Shown here: positions 44,049 to 58,061 of the stretch, piece after piece
Numbering within the stretch: position 1 is the stretch's first letter
Layout of the letters: each line of letters starts with the position of its first letter
NCBI GenBank assembly: GCA_029204225.1
Contig: CM055099.1
Span: forward strand, 52,161,298 to 52,225,297
Reading direction: 5' to 3'
Length of the DNA stretch: 64,000 nt
Origin: Diphasiastrum complanatum
Taxonomy: Eukaryota; Streptophyta; Lycopodiopsida; Lycopodiales; Lycopodiaceae
Notes under the pieces: model-generated
The model's database searches: none
What the model was told of the DNA's origin: nothing
What the model saw: only the letters and a program-made list of their open reading frames with translations
Program-made: the position numbers and the translations under genes

Positions 44049-47000
44049 CTATGAGAAGAGAGGCTTACTCCACCTTCGTGCAAAGTATCTGCTTTTGAGC
44101 TCTGCTATCTCGACAGTAAATGTCCCACGACCAGGTTTTTCCTTGAATAAATTGGAGAACCTTAATTTAGCAAATAAATGCACATGGCACCTATTCCAAA
44201 AGCGTTTCAATTTAGATGAAGCCCATGGAAGAAAAGGCAGCAACACACGCAGCACAAGAAACCATGTCGCCAATATTAAATAAGTATCATTCTGAAGCCA
44301 TTTCCGGCCTTGTGAGAATGGACAAAATTCTTTACTCAAATCGGTTTCTTTCACAAAATCTGATAGCCTACCAATCTGTGTCCCAGCAGAGTTCTCTTGG
44401 TTAAGGGGTTTTACACCTGCAAATCCCCAAAATATCAGCAGTCATCCTACACAAGATGCTTTTACTTCAAGATTATGTTTAATCTCATATGATAATAATT
44501 CCTTCAAGTCACAACAAAATTGTAACAGAAAAAGTCAGAAACTACCTGTTGCATTTTTCAAAAAGATGATAAGATCCTGCAACGCCCTGGTTCCCTGATA
44601 TCTCTCTCGTGATGCTTTATTATAAAGAAACAGCAATGGAAAGCTATGTACTCCGTACTTTGAAAGCACACTGCCATAGTCATACGGTGCCTTTCTTCAA
44701 AACACTTTTGTGATGCATACAACATAGTGAAATTCCAAGATTATTGATGCATTGAAAACTCTCCTACAATTACTGCTCAATCAACCTACACAAAATATAT
44801 TTGACATATCTTGTCTTGCCTATGATAAGAACTGCCAGTTCATCCTTGCCTAGTTTGAACGCTAGAAGAAGGAAACTTCATGTTCTATTTGATGAAAGTG
44901 AAAGGTACTCAAAACCCAGGTAATAGCTCTCGGTAACATGACATGCTTAGTTGTTTTCCACATTTTGGATATTTGCAGATACAAAAACATACACTTTAAA
45001 CTTGCAATCTTCAGATAGAGCAATTGACTGATAGTCTTATTTGCAAGTTCATATATAGTAAGGCAGGTTCCAGGGACGAAGCATAGCTTGTAATCACCTT
45101 GACATAGAGAGGTTATTTATCTTAGTCATCTATTACTGCCCCTTGGGGTAGATTCATGTGAACCTATACTGTGCTATTCTACTGTGCCTAATGGGTCAGA
45201 CTGTGACCCACAAGTCATAATTCATTTCCTGGTGGGTTCAGGCTAGACACACAGATTATTATATTGGTAATAATGTTCCCTGACTTTGACAGGTCAGCCA
45301 CCAGCCTGCCTTGAAGTTCGAGAACTTTTTATAGCAGGACTTGGGCCATAAAGTTTCTCATTGGAGAAGATCTTATCTGCACCAATCCAAACTGCACTTC
45401 CCTTATAATTGAATCCTCAGCTATCTATATAGCCACGTAGATTCCACGGCATTAGCACAATCTTGTAGCAAATCTTGTTTGGTATAACGCTTATATTCAT
45501 ATCCTTCTCGTCTTTCAGGCTTGATAAAAAAACTTTCCGTAGCAGAAGGTAGACTTTTTTCTTGCTTTCTACCTTGACTAATCAATCCTTAATTTCGCCA
45601 ATTGATAATTTTATTCATACAATTGGATAGTGACATCGTTGGCCACAATATTATCCCTTTTACATAGTACTGGTGTAGTTACTTTGCACACCGAACCTTC
45701 TTCCATTTTAACTGGCATTGGTATGGCTTCCTTGACCACTGCTCTTGTCATCCAAGTATTCACATCCGTAAACAAATCTCTGGAGGTCATTATATCATCA
45801 AAAACGGCAGCTGAGATGATGGTCTCAATGTCTCCATGGACTAAAGATGCTACTGAAGGTCGCCTTGCTGATTTCAAAAAGGCATTTGCTAAATGTGTAG
45901 CTTTTGCAAATATATAAATGTTAAAATAATAGTTGCAACATTAACAAACCACCGAATGATGAACTATGCCAAGCTATATGGATGGACCAAAAATGCCAAA
46001 TGAGGGCATCATGATGAAAACCATAAGCATAAAAAGGAAGCACAAAGGGTAATGAGGCTTCATCAAGAAAGCCAGATGTTCAACAACCCAGCTAATTAAG
46101 CCAATAGTGCAATAGGTATATGGAAATACAACCACACTTCCACTGTGCCACTACGATGGTGCAAGCGCTCCATGGAAAAATGCATATATACCACCAAAGA
46201 GACATCAAGCTGAATGGACCATGTATGACAAGTAGACACATCAGGAATCAGGACAAATGCATCTCAAGCTAGTCACTTTGACCAGGAATGCCAAATAACA
46301 GCCACAAGAATAAATGGATCTAGTGGTATATAGAGATCTCGAGCTTTCCACAAAGACCATGTTAGAAAAAATTGTCAATGTTGTATAACGGATCATGGAT
46401 ATAATGCATCCCAAGTTGGTGAAATGGACCGAGAATGCCACATAGCAAGAATGAAAAATGGCTTATGGCAGCTGGAATGTTTGGCTGTATAACTCCATCA
46501 AAAGAACCACAGAACAGATAATAATAATCAAGAGCACAAATGACAGGCTTCAGCTACAAATTTCATATTGAATAAGGAATTGACACCTTGCTGCTAATGC
46601 ACTAGCATGTATAAAACCATAGAACAATCAACAATTGAAATACTTGGCTACATAACTCCGTAATCATAATGATCGAGATCATGTATGACAGGAATGCTAT
46701 GATTGCAGACAAACCGTTGAATCCACCAACCTCAACAAATGGTACACTGATCGTAGGACCTCAACCAATTGCTCAGCCTATCGCCAGAAATCATCTTCAA
46801 ATACTAGAGTACTATACTTTGGAACCTAAGTCCATCGACTTGTTGTTACATCCCATTGTGTGAACTCAGGGCTAGCTGCCATTTAGCATAATGTGGGTCA
46901 AACCCGAAGCAACCGCTCCAACACAACAACATGGTACGCAAAGCGTTAGTGCTGGCTTGTTTGTTCAAATTTAGTGAGCCGTATATACTAAACATGGCAA

Positions 47001-50000
47001 GGTGGCTCTTCTTGCTGGCCACAAATGTGAAGAAGATGGTGGTGGATGTGATAATAGAGACCCAAGGGAGGTCTCCTATGTCGTGCGTGCTACACATAGG
47101 GTAGACACGATCGCAAGGTAGTCTCTCTCCAAAAGCTCACCCATGGCCACGCAACTGATAGCCAGTGACCACCTACACTACGTGTTGTGCCCCCCCCACC
47201 GCAATGACGGCTACAAATATATGCACATAAAGCTACAAATATATGCACATAAATAAGCTCTCTCAATCAACATCGCCAACTTGGGGAACCTCGAGAGATA
47301 CAAAGCCCAAAGGAGATCAAACCAAGATGTTAATGATAGGCCTACACTTGATAATAGTCTACCCATCAGATAGAATAGAGCAACCAAATGTGGCCTAGGC
47401 ATATCGTATGGGGTTGAGCTCTCTCGTGATGCATGCATGCTCCTCTCTCAAATGGCAAGTACGTAGAGCCTCACATGTGCGAATCTCTTAGTAGCATCAA
47501 CAACTGTAATCCCTCATCATGTCATGAAAGACGCTAGTGTCAACCAAGGCAAATGCGAGGTAACCATTGTAAAAAAATTGACGTGTCAGTCTAGTGGCTG
47601 CCTCATGGTGTATCCTTTGCCACCTTGCAGGGCACCCTATGGTCTCTCCCCAGTACCTCCGGCAACTGCCGCCAATGCTAACACTAGCACCCTCTACCCC
47701 TCCTGATGTCAATTGGCTCAAATTGCCATGCAAGGGGTAATGCCCAACGATTGCCCCTCTGGCCTAGTCAAACCAAGCAAACGTGACCAAATCTACATCG
47801 TCATCTTGCAAAAGGTACTACATCACCTGAATTGCAAAAACTATTGAGTCTCCCTTTAGAGTCCCAGAGATCCACATCTGCCCATATGTCTCATCTCACC
47901 ACAGGCCTGGCTATAGAAACCCTAAACCCGATAAAAAAGGTCAAAAACTCAACACAAAGTGGACAGGTGGGAAAAAAAAAACTGACAAACATCAAAGCCC
48001 CCCAAATGCTAACCCATATTGCCAATGAATGCAACTCTAAACACCTAAACTTTAGCCCTCAACCCCCCTTCAAAAAACTATGTAAAAAAGGTCTCATGCA
48101 CATCAACCACATGAATGCTCATGCCGACAACCTACTCCCAAGAGAAGCTTGGGGATATGCAATCACTCTCTCCCTCGCAACCGTATAGCCAATCCTCACA
48201 AAAAGATTCACTCAAAATGATGCACTAAAACCTCCAAACAAAGCAAAGAAAAAAACTGGTAAAAAAAGCCTCAAAAAGGTGATTTACTTGCAAATCTCCA
48301 CTATTTCACTTTTTCCCTCTTCTATGTGCTAGAGACAACTTATATAAATCACTACCTTCACATAGAGTAATCACACGTCCCATTTGGCCTCCCATTGATC
48401 TCTCCACCTCCTATTGCTCCATAGAATGCACATCCAAATCGGGTTCCACTGGTTTTCTGCAAAAATAATGTAGGTTTTTTCTGTCTACATTCCAGCATTT
48501 CGGAACGACCAGTTCCAAAACAATCATTCTGAAAAAATGATCCTGGCCCGCCATAACATCGTTCCGGTGCAACTTAGGATCATACGCTTGCTAATTTGAA
48601 GAAAAGATAATCTTAAAGTTTATGTTACATCCATTACTAGCAGAGAAGCAAATGTGCTCTTAACAAGTTAACCATTATGTGAGGTCCTTTCTCACAGGGT
48701 GTGCCAGGAGCTTTCACATATTCAACCTCTTGACAAAGAGAGCCTAGACTTCTACAGAAAACAACGGGACACCACATCATCGACTGGAGTCCACTCTCAA
48801 GAGTGTCGTTCACCACCCTCAGCATTCTTTGACTAAGATATAGCTCCCATGTAATAAACTGATGGTCTCTACGATTGTCAATCTAGTGGTATGATAACCA
48901 ATATCTCTGTAAAAAAACACTACCTTGTACTTATAGCCCAGATTATCAACAAGCCTCAAGGACACTTAATGTATCCTAGCAACTCCATGATCAGTAGGAT
49001 CAATATTATTAGCAAGAGCTGCACATACCTTCACTAACATCTTGCAAGAGTTAGAATCTGCATTATGAAAAGCTGTTTGTCGTGCCTACTACAAGTCAAC
49101 AACATAGAATTTAAACCCTACACCACCCTATTCAATATGCTTAGTTCCTTCAATTCCAAGAAGCAAATAGGCCTAACAACAAATGGTCAACATACTGTAA
49201 AACAAAGATGATACCTTTGTGACAATCCTTTTCAAGAAAACAAAACTTGTACTTAGAATGCTTTCATTTCAATATCTTGTCTATTATCACTTTAAAAACC
49301 CGAATTCGTTGATTCATCTTCAAAAGACTGCTACCATTGAGGCTTATATATATAAAAGTGTAAACTTCCGGCATGCACACTTAAATTATGGTCTTGGGAA
49401 AAAAATATCCCTCATATAGATTCTATTCACACCCCAGGGAAAATCTGCTCTTTATAAAGTGAAACATCGGCATGACATCTTGAAATGTGAAACTACCTTT
49501 GAACTCACCTTGATCTAAGATTTGTCCCTTCCACAGCAACATGGTAGACTGAAGGAAATAAAGATGAAAGCACCTCATAAGTTGGGAGCAATTCCTTTGA
49601 AAATGGGCACCAATCAGCATAAAAAAGAACCATCATAAAAGTTCCATTGCTCCGTAGAAGTGCCAAAGCTTGATCAAGTGTTGTTTCATTTAACTGCAAA
49701 AGTGTCAACACGGATGTAAAAGATTTGCTCAGCACTTACTTCATGTCCTTGCAGAAGCTTAAGCTCTTCAAAAAATTCGCATCCTAAGGAAATCATGACA
49801 CTCAGGCCTGTAAAGTATTGGCAGGCAGCACACAGTCGTTGGTTAGGAAGAATCTGTATAGATTCCACCTGCTGCGCCTATTTCTTTTAACAAAAAACTT
49901 ATAGAAGCCCATCACGAAAAGTAAGATATTTTTTAATAGTTGACATAGCCAGGAATTCGACTGCCATCATATATGAACAGAAAGAGATTTCAAAAGCAGT

Positions 50001-50853
50001 TTATAGCCAATAAAAAATCCATGAAGAAATTTTAGGAAGAGGTTACGGTGCATAAAAACTCAATAAGTGTGGTCCACAAAATAAATCGTAACCTAGAAAG
50101 GGGTATGCCTTTCCATCCTTTGTGCTTGTGAAAGGAATTTCTAGTGAAAGTAAAAGCCTCTTGGATAGTTTTATTTTTATTTTTAAGGAGGCAAAAAAAA
50201 TTTAAAACCCAAAAAGAAACTTCAGGACCTCTGTTTCTGGCCACATAACTTTAAGAGAAACTAAGGCCCCTTTTCCCAGCGTCGGGCAGGGAACCTTGAT
50301 CCCCGTAACCCTAAACTTTTCACAGGTTCAACAGCCGTTCATTTACAGCGTGGCCAAACCTTGGCCGAACGGCCTTGCCATAAATTTCACAGCCTGTTAT
50401 CTAATCATCAAGATCTTGTTTAAGATATTTCACAAAACAAGACAGATGAGCTACTAGACTTCTGAGAAACTTCACCTCCACTTTGGCTGTATTTAGTATC
50501 CATGGGATGCGTACCTCCAGAATCCTAGACGGAGCTGCTACGTTAGTGTTGGCAACTTCAGCATACTTGTTGCGTGCAAAATTCTTAAGCACAGGCTCCA
50601 AGCCATTATTCCGCGATAGCAGCAAATCTGTCAAAGTTGGAAGGGGACAGATCCTAGATGCGACAGGTTCCGAACCAGCCACCGAGTGCTGGTCATCTGC
50701 AACTGCTTCAAAACATTGAAGTAGGCACAGAGCCAGAAACAGGCTAATCCATAACACAGAACGAACACAACTACGACATTTGAAACAAAAAGAATCACTG
50801 CTCGATTTGAAAAGCATGAAACGGCTGGATTCAATATCAGTATTCAACAGCAT
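44049..50853 (-). CDS. APRL: APRL: 5'-adenylylsulfate reductase-like thioredoxin-fold protein, four exons
   Basis: Exons (minus): 50515-50853, 49509-49693, 44546-44670, 44049-44416. Junctions are GAG|GTACGC, TTTTGCAG|TTA, CAAG|GTGAGT, GGCAG|TGT, ACAG|GTAGTT and TTGCAG|GTG. Phases agree and the sum is 1017 nt (338 residues), normal for plant APRL proteins. The N-terminus has a signal-peptide core (WISLFLALCLLQCFEA); then CPLPTLTDLLL; a thioredoxin domain with LFYADWCPFSKELLP, which keeps the single-Cys WCPFS site typical of APRLs instead of CxxC; YGVHSFPLLFLYN with the cis-Pro; RYQGTRALQDLI; and near the C-terminus CPFSQGRK before a membrane helix (YLILATWFLVLRVLLPFLPW). Likely a secretory-pathway membrane protein; its biochemical role is not settled in any plant I know. 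An in-frame ATG at 50817 is an alternative start. Confidence 0.9.
44671..49508 (-). other. Intron 2 of the APRL gene (4.8 kb)
   Basis: Donor GTGAGT at 49508-49503 and acceptor TGGCAG at 44676-44671. It is filled with repeat-like DNA. Short frames at 45611-45877 (minus) and 47832-48188 (plus) are open but unrecognised. No LTR pair or target duplication was found. Confidence 0.75.
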
Positions 50854-50985
50854 CTCAGCGAAGAACAAGAGATAGCCCGAAACAGTATGCCCCTGTCCAA
50901 TTCCTACACAGTACAGGACTTGTTGCGATGCAATTCTACAGTCCTTGCTGACACTGATCTACAGGCCACAACTGAAAACCTCCTG

Positions 50986-51144
50986 ATTGCAACAGCAACA
51001 GCAACAGCAGCAGCAGCAGCCGCATTCGCATCAAAAACATAGTCGAAGCAAGGAAGAGAATAGATCGCTGATTTTCCTGACAGCAGCATCACACAGACGT
51101 CAGAGCGCAGAAAAACAAGAAGCCATAGCCATCGCCATAGCCAT

Positions 51145-51179
<35 letters not shown>
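50986..51179. repeat. CAG/CTG and GCCATA repeats upstream of APRL
   Basis: Imperfect (CAG)n at 50991-51022, GCCATA/GCCATC hexamers at 51123-51145 and (CAG)11 at about 51146-51178. They lie 130-330 bp upstream of the APRL start codon, in the presumed 5' leader or promoter. Confidence 0.85.
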
Positions 51180-51249
51180 GCACGAAGAAGCCGACGATAA
51201 ATCCACCGGCACAAAGGATAACGGAGTTTGTCCAGCCGTTCAAATCCTA

Positions 51250-53460
51250 ACGGACGCCGTCAAGGGACCTCATCCACCATTGTCAACATCAAAATAGGCC
51301 CCTAAATTCACATCATAAATTTACTACTCTCTTCGAGGTATGTGCACTTCACATTTAAATTTGGGGACTTGCCCCCCATGATCCACCATCCCGATCCCGA
51401 ACGCCATAGGCCTTTCCTTCTGTAATGCTCAAGTTCTTTCACGATTACTATTATTTTTGGCTTGAGGGATTTCTATGGGGATAGCCAATGAGTGATTGCC
51501 GCGTAGCATATCGATATTCCACCGAAATGTGCATTTCTTAGTGTGGCAGCCACTTGTTAGCTGTCCACGTGGAAATTCTACCATACTGCCAACTACTTAG
51601 ATGTCAGTTTTTCATTGGATGTCCCCATAGAGTTTGGGTGGAATGTGTAACCGGTGACGAAAGTACATGAAAATTCTCTTTTCTAAAGGTGACGACAAAT
51701 GGAAAAAATACCAAGTGTGTTTCGTATTATATGCCTAGTATCGGAACAAATACAATATTTATTTATATCTTAATATTGTGCATAATTGTACCGTATGGCT
51801 CACCGCACAACAGATACATTTGTACATAGTTGCTATTGATAACTGCCAAATGGCACCATCATATTGGCAACACCTCTATAATCTAGACATGTGGGAGTGT
51901 GAAGTACTTGGACATATCAAATTGGGTTTTGGCATTATAAGAGTTATTTATGGCATCACATGAGGTGTTTGAGTTACCTATTATTACAAAAACACCTTAC
52001 ATAGCCAATTTTCCATAAGAAACGCCTCATCTTCAATAGGATATAGTCAAACAAACTATTTGGAGACTTGCTCACAACCCAAATATAAACACCCCAAATG
52101 ACTTGTAGTATCAAAGAGTCTCCCTCTAAGTTAGATAAACCCCAATTATAAAAGGCACACTTGATGGCCCTCTAGGCAAGCTACATGTTAAAGCTCCTTA
52201 AGGAAAAAGGATACTATGCACACCAATCATTCACAATGATCTTCTCCCATATGATGATCAACTCCAACCATCTTCATGTTATGACACTTCTTGTGCTTTA
52301 TTTATTACAAAATAGTATGAATATACATTGTGCCTAAGCCACTATGGATATCTACCTCTTCTAAGTTTGTAAAAGCAACCACCAAATCTAACCTTGTGCA
52401 AGAATCTTGAAGTCTACTAGGCCCGATTGAGGCTACACATTAGATGTCCTTTTAAGAAAATGGAACTAGCTCTTTGTCAAATGATTCAATAATTGCCAAG
52501 TCATGTGTTCCAAACATAATCTCTTCCATGCTACCAATTGTTTAGAAAACACTTGATTTCTCAAATGATGCTTTCTTGTTTTCAATACTTTCTTTGTGCT
52601 CCATGATATTCGAGCTTTACCTATTATGCAAAAAATGTTTTAAGTATACTTACATAGTGAAATTGGCGAGAAGATGGTTAATATTTTTCTCGACACGTGG
52701 TGTTTTTTGCATACGCACCAAAGATGCCTTAGTACTCTCTACCTTGTGGCTTGTATTCATAAAATGCTTATAAATTACTCATACCAATGCCTAAAGGTTT
52801 GACTCATAAAAGCAAATTCTGATTTGGAAGTTACTTCCTTCAATCAATCTATTTCTTGGTAGTGAGATTGTAAAGCATATCCTTGACCACCTAGTTCACC
52901 TGCCCCATTTGACATGACTAGTATTATGATAGCTCCCTAAATCAAGAACTTGTGATTAGATGAGCACTCAAGAGCAAGGCATGGGATGTAAGGGAAAGCT
53001 CCTCAAGATCCTGCTTACAAGACAAACACAAAGAAAAATCCGATGGAGCAACCACCGAACCAAGTAGAAGCAATTGATCAATCTCCAAAAGCTTCACCCC
53101 TGAGTCATGAGATAGGAGACAAGAGTAGAGAGAGAAAACTGGTAATGAAAGCAATGAATCTAGAATGGAGTTGGACGAGTTTCCCCTAGCATGTATGGCC
53201 TACAAGACCCATGTGCACGTGCCCATGCAATCTAGGAATAACCCAAAAGCATCTCTCATTACTATTGATACTCTACTAATGCCAAAAGCAGTCCTAACCC
53301 ATGCACTAGCTCCACAATTGTGTATAGGCCCTTATTAATTACATTAGTGGCCTTAACTGGAATAACCAGGCATAACTAACAATCTCAATTATTAGAGTAC
53401 CAGATATCCAAGTCTAGGATTATGCCGAATCCTATATATAGGACGTGGACATACCATTCT
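51250..53460. other. Intergenic; possible LTR debris of the gypsy remnant next door
   Basis: No gene recognised. The stretch 52940-53450, read on the minus strand, follows a chromovirus pol end and looks like an LTR (TATATATAGG near its start, pyrimidine-rich U5), but no second copy was found to prove it. Confidence 0.4.
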
Positions 53461-53825
53461 TCCCCCCTTGAACTGCTTCTGTCCTCAAAAGTGGAATTTA
53501 GGGAAGTTCTTCTTTATGCTTTCGACTCTCTCCCACAAATCATCATCCTCAGTTCGACCCTTTCACCTAATCAATTACTCAGAGATAGAACGATGTCTCA
53601 ATTGTTTATCTTTGGTCTTGAGCACATTTCCAAGTTCCAAAGGTACATTGAGTGATAAATCTTCCGAATGGAATAAATCCTCATCGGATCCAACTGTATC
53701 ATCATCTGTAGACTTAATTTTAACCGACTCACATGAAATATTAGGTGTGCAGTAGATTTTTCTTGAATATCTAGTTAATAAGCTAAAGAACCAATTTTTC
53801 GTGCAAACCTGAACGGTCCACAAAA
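53461..53825 (-). pseudogene. 3' end of a gypsy chromovirus pol (chromodomain)
   Basis: The minus strand reads DDDLWERVESIKKNFPKFHF then a purine-rich end (TTCAAGGGGGGAAGAA), the standard chromodomain tail and polypurine tract of larger chromoviruses (compare the FPxFHLEDK motif). An acidic stretch (STDDDTVGSDEDL) lies upstream. Only this tail remains. Confidence 0.6.
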
Positions 53826-53899
53826 ACGGGTAGACAATTTATAATGCTTTCAAATCAATGCAAAGTAATTGATAGCACAAGCAAGATCCTAGCACTCTA

Positions 53900-54125
53900 A
53901 AAGAGACATGAATACTTGTATAAATTAATTCATTGTTATTATGCCTCTAATCAGGCTCTTAGTCCTTCTGTCCAAATCAATAAAAGTTTACATTGGCATT
54001 ATAGACTTGGTCATTTGAATTATGCTTATGTATCAGACATGTCTAAATCCATTGTGCTTGAACTCGACTATCTAGATGGTAAAGTCGAATTGCCTATTTG
54101 TCAAGTGGATCCTTTCACATTCCTT
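53900..54125 (+). pseudogene. Copia GAG-pre-integrase fragment
   Basis: The plus frame contains LHWHYRLGHLNYAYVSDMS and later LPICQ, the HH and first C of the copia integrase zinc site. Surrounding sequence is degraded. Confidence 0.6.
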
Positions 54126-54589
54126 TTCGACATAAGAGCGTATTTAGTAGGAAGTTCAATATGGAGATGATACTTAGACATCTTGATATTAGATAGATAA
54201 ATTTGTTAGAAAAATCAAAAGCATAGAATGAGTTTGTGTATCAATTGAAAAATTTTGAATTGCAAAAATTTGAAATAACCTTGACGCTCTTTTTGATCCA
54301 ACATACTCCCAGTTTCTTGCCTGATATGCAATTCACAGTTATGATGCAAACTCATTTTCAATGGATATGTGTCAAAATTGCAAATTTTTGAACTACAAAA
54401 TTTTTTATTCACATTGGTGCTCATTGTGACCCAATTTGTTCAAAGTTTCTTGGATGATATACAATTCATTGATTTTGTCCTCCTTTGATGTGCAAGCGAC
54501 GACTAAACGGAGGAAATTTTGTTTCATCGTTTTCTAGTGGGTTATAATTAGGTACTAATAGCTCCAAAGGACTAATATAAAATGGCAAT

Positions 54590-55330
54590 TTGCACTGAAA
54601 CATATGCATACAAGGTGATGGTGTTTGGATTGTGCAATGCTCTGAACACTTTTCAAAAAATTGTGATGTGTGTTCCTTTCCTTAAATAATCTATCCATCT
54701 ACTCTCTTAGAAGCAAACATCTAAGTTGTTTTGAAAAGACTATCATTTAATATCGCTCATTTGACATATTTGTTAAACCCAACCGAACATCAAGTAATGG
54801 TCATACACAACATAGTGCTCGGCCACATCATTTTTTTATACGATATCACCACAGATTGAGATAAAATAAGAGTAATCAGAGACACTATCCATGTAACCTT
54901 AGAAGCTATGAGGCATTGCAGCTAATATCAATGCTTCATATTGGCCCTCGTGCACTATTCATGTCCAATCTATGAGCTTATGGTCACACCCGAGTGGACA
55001 CCCAAGATGCTCAAAAGTTTTCACAAGCTTAAAAGGGCCATGGTATCTATTCCTATCGTCAACTTGGAGAGTTCATGAAAGAATACCTAGTGTAATTTGC
55101 TAATAGAGAATTATTTGGGTTTGAGATCAACCAATATATGACCATGGTTCTATGAGAAGTATTAGCTAGGGTTTATAGTGTTAAGAGATATCGAAAGTTT
55201 CTTTTGGCTTTTCTTTTATATTCTTTGTTGATCATCAGGCCCTTCTATATCTAGTCAATCAACCTTCCACAATTGGAAACTCTATTTGGGTGGCGGCGAC
55301 CAATGACAAGATTTAAACAAACAAAGTGAA
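54590..55330 (+). pseudogene. Gypsy RT/RNase H debris
   Basis: ETYAYKVMVFGLCNALNTFQK (54595-54655, plus) matches the RT block YKVMPFGLCNAPATFQ. Later LKRAMVSTPIVN (near 55030) and, after shifts, SVKRYRKFLLAF with DHQALLYLVNQPSTIG (about 55185-55275) match gypsy RNase H. Many stops. Confidence 0.65.
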
Positions 55331-56529
55331 AGTTAAGGCTTTATAATTTTCTCAAATACTCATTGTAGGTGATTTGGTTTTTATGATATTGTTATTCAAT
55401 ATGGTGAATCAAAGGTTTCGTTGGACACTATTGATGGAAATATTTGTGGAACAATACAAACAAAGTAGCTAACATTGAAAAGTATGTTAAGGCATGTGCT
55501 TCATGTTGATTGAGAGAGAGGATCAACTTTTTAAGTAGAGCATGAGCTAATGGTAAGACATTTATCTACACGATGCATACCTAGATTGGTACCTAGTATT
55601 TGAGCAAGGGTTCAAAGTTAAGATATGCATTAAATAACTATGAACATTGTCAATGGCAACTACAATTGTTGCATATCATAGGTCTCTGGGAGACCCGCAT
55701 GAGGATGTTTGACAAGAACAACATAGGGGTAGGAGTTCTCAAGAACCATTCATATCTTGAATAGTGATTGTACTATACAATTACCTAAAGTAGCTAGTAT
55801 GGACAAGGGGCAATATGGAACGTCCGATTGCTAATTCTAGGTTAGAATGGTTTGTTGTACAACTACTAAAACTGGTGAAGGACAAGGATTGATTTGGTAA
55901 TGGACATCCTTTATGACTTTCAATACAGTTTCCAAACCCCTAGAGATTGGGATTGGCAACCCACCTTCAACGAGAAAGTTTGGGCTAACGAGCTCATTTT
56001 ATCTAATTTTAGAGACAATCATCGATTTAAGGGGTTTTATAATTGATGATTTGGGCACGGGGATGAGGATGTTATGTTCCCCAAATTTCATAGCTAGAAA
56101 TTTGCTCATATTAGCAAGGCCATGGCCCTAGTTCACTTACTTTTAAGAGTGTAGCCCCTAAATTTTAAAGAAACTTGTCTATATACGCATGTTAAGCTAT
56201 GACATATCGAACAAAGAGATGCATGTACAAGAGCATCATGAACTTGGATAGTAGGCCTACAGTTGATCTTACATGGGACATTATTCTCATGTGTGAATGA
56301 TTGTGTTCTATGATGCAAGTATTTACTACACAAAATCAGGACCATACAATGCTAATTTCTACACTATGTATTGAACTACTCATGCATGACATTGGCATCC
56401 TACAATAGTTCATGTTTAAGATCGCATCCTTACTACTACAAGTGCCTAGGAACAATTGAGTGCTTCCCATGCTCTACATTTATAGAACATTGGATTTGAA
56501 GAAGCTAGCCAGCCAGCTTTGCTTATCTT

Positions 56530-57145
56530 TCAGAAAGGCTATGACGTGTGAAGCCACCAATGAGTTGGAAAAGTGCTAAAAGAGTACTTAGATATGTTTC
56601 TAGTACTAGATTTTTTGGCATACTTTATGAAGGATCTAACTTGCACTTGAGAGCCTACTCGGATTCAGATTTTGCAGGTGACAAGACGGATAGGAAGTCC
56701 ATTAGTGCATTTGAAATATTTCTTTGTGGAGGAGTAATATCTTGGCTTTCCAAAAAGCAAGATACAATCTCACTATCTTCTTGAAAAGCCGAGTACAAGG
56801 CATTGACTTAAACAACCAAAGAGCTCCTATGGCTAAGAAGACTCTTGATGGAACTACATGTGCTAGAGGCCGAGGAGATCCCTTACAAATTTTGTGACAA
56901 TCAATCAACAAATTGCTTCAAGTCCTATCTTCCATGCTAGAACAAAGCATATTGAGATAGCTCACCACTTTGTGAGGGAGAAGATACAATCCAAGGAGGT
57001 ACAACTATATCATGTACCATCATCTGATGCATAGCTGATATCTTAACCAAGCCATTGTCCAAAGATCCATTTTTTAAGTTAAGATATGCTCTTGGAATTG
57101 TAGATAGATGTACATTAGATTTGCCAAGTTAGAAGTGAGGAGGAG
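56530..57145 (+). pseudogene. Copia RNase H and 3' end
   Basis: WKSAKRVLRYVSSTRFFGILY and SDSDFAGDKTDRKS (to 56784), then, with frameshifts, KELLWLRRLL, DNQST and ADILTKPLSKDPFFKLR. The end AGGAGGAG just before TGTTGAAAATTG (57146) looks like a polypurine tract and the start of a 3' LTR. Confidence 0.78.
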
Positions 57146-58061
57146 TGTTGAAAATTGTCACTTCTCACTTGACATTGGTTATTGTAAATATTGATCAAAC
57201 ATTAGAATAATATTTGGACACCAAAATGGAGTACCTTCTTAGTGGTTAGATCTATAGAAAAGTGTCCACTGCCTACTCCTCCTTGCATAAGGGATATGAA
57301 TATGATCTAGTAGGCTTAGCCTACAAAGCTAACCCGTGAACAAGGTGCTAAATTTAGTATAAGCTTTTTCCATCTCGAGGGGTGTTTAATTCATCACTAG
57401 ATATACTACAATATATGTTGACCATTGCAAAACGGTATCAACCCAAAATAGTATGGCATCAGTCAATTTGTCTCTGACCCCTTCCTTACTAGTAGGTACA
57501 TCACAAATTCTCTAACAAATGATGTGCCAAGTATTGTTACCTACCATTCTCAACAAAACTTCAAACTCAAATTCATGGAGTCGTCACAAGCACCAAGTGA
57601 TTTCTACTATTCTAAGCAAAACATCTAATGTTTGGAGATTCCACTCCAATTTTCAGTACACAAGTTTAGCCTCAATTAGCATGCACAACTATATAGATCT
57701 CTACAAACACATCAGACTGAATCTCTATCAAGACAAATCATTCGCTTTGCCATTTCGCCCAAATGCTTCATTGACACCAGTATTGGTATATTGAAATTGG
57801 GAACATTTCAAACTAGATAGGAAAATAATTGTTTGCTTGCCCTTTAGAGTGAGATTTTCTCTGCATCAGAAATCAAACACAAAGAGGCTAATATCGAGTT
57901 ATGCCTTCATTCATTTAATTATTGAACCACTTTTGGTTCATCTTCGATTTATGCCATACTCTTTCAAAAAAATAAATAGATGAATTCTGCCTTAGAATGG
58001 CATGGTTGTAACATCAACATCATGATTCACTACATAAAACAACCAGCATCATGGGGTGCAG
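57146..58061. other. Copia LTR remnant, then 3' flank of uricase
   Basis: The first few hundred bases are presumably copia LTR; its end was not found. The rest up to 58061 is the downstream flank of the minus-strand uricase gene. No other gene seen. Confidence 0.45.

Noticed and set aside
45611-45917. Open frames on both strands within APRL intron 2
   Set aside because: Mutual shadows of about 90 codons with no recognised family. No basis to choose a strand or product.
50904-51212. Minus-strand frame with Leu and Ala runs
   Set aside because: Produced by CTG/CAG repeats upstream of APRL. At most an upstream frame in the leader, not a gene.
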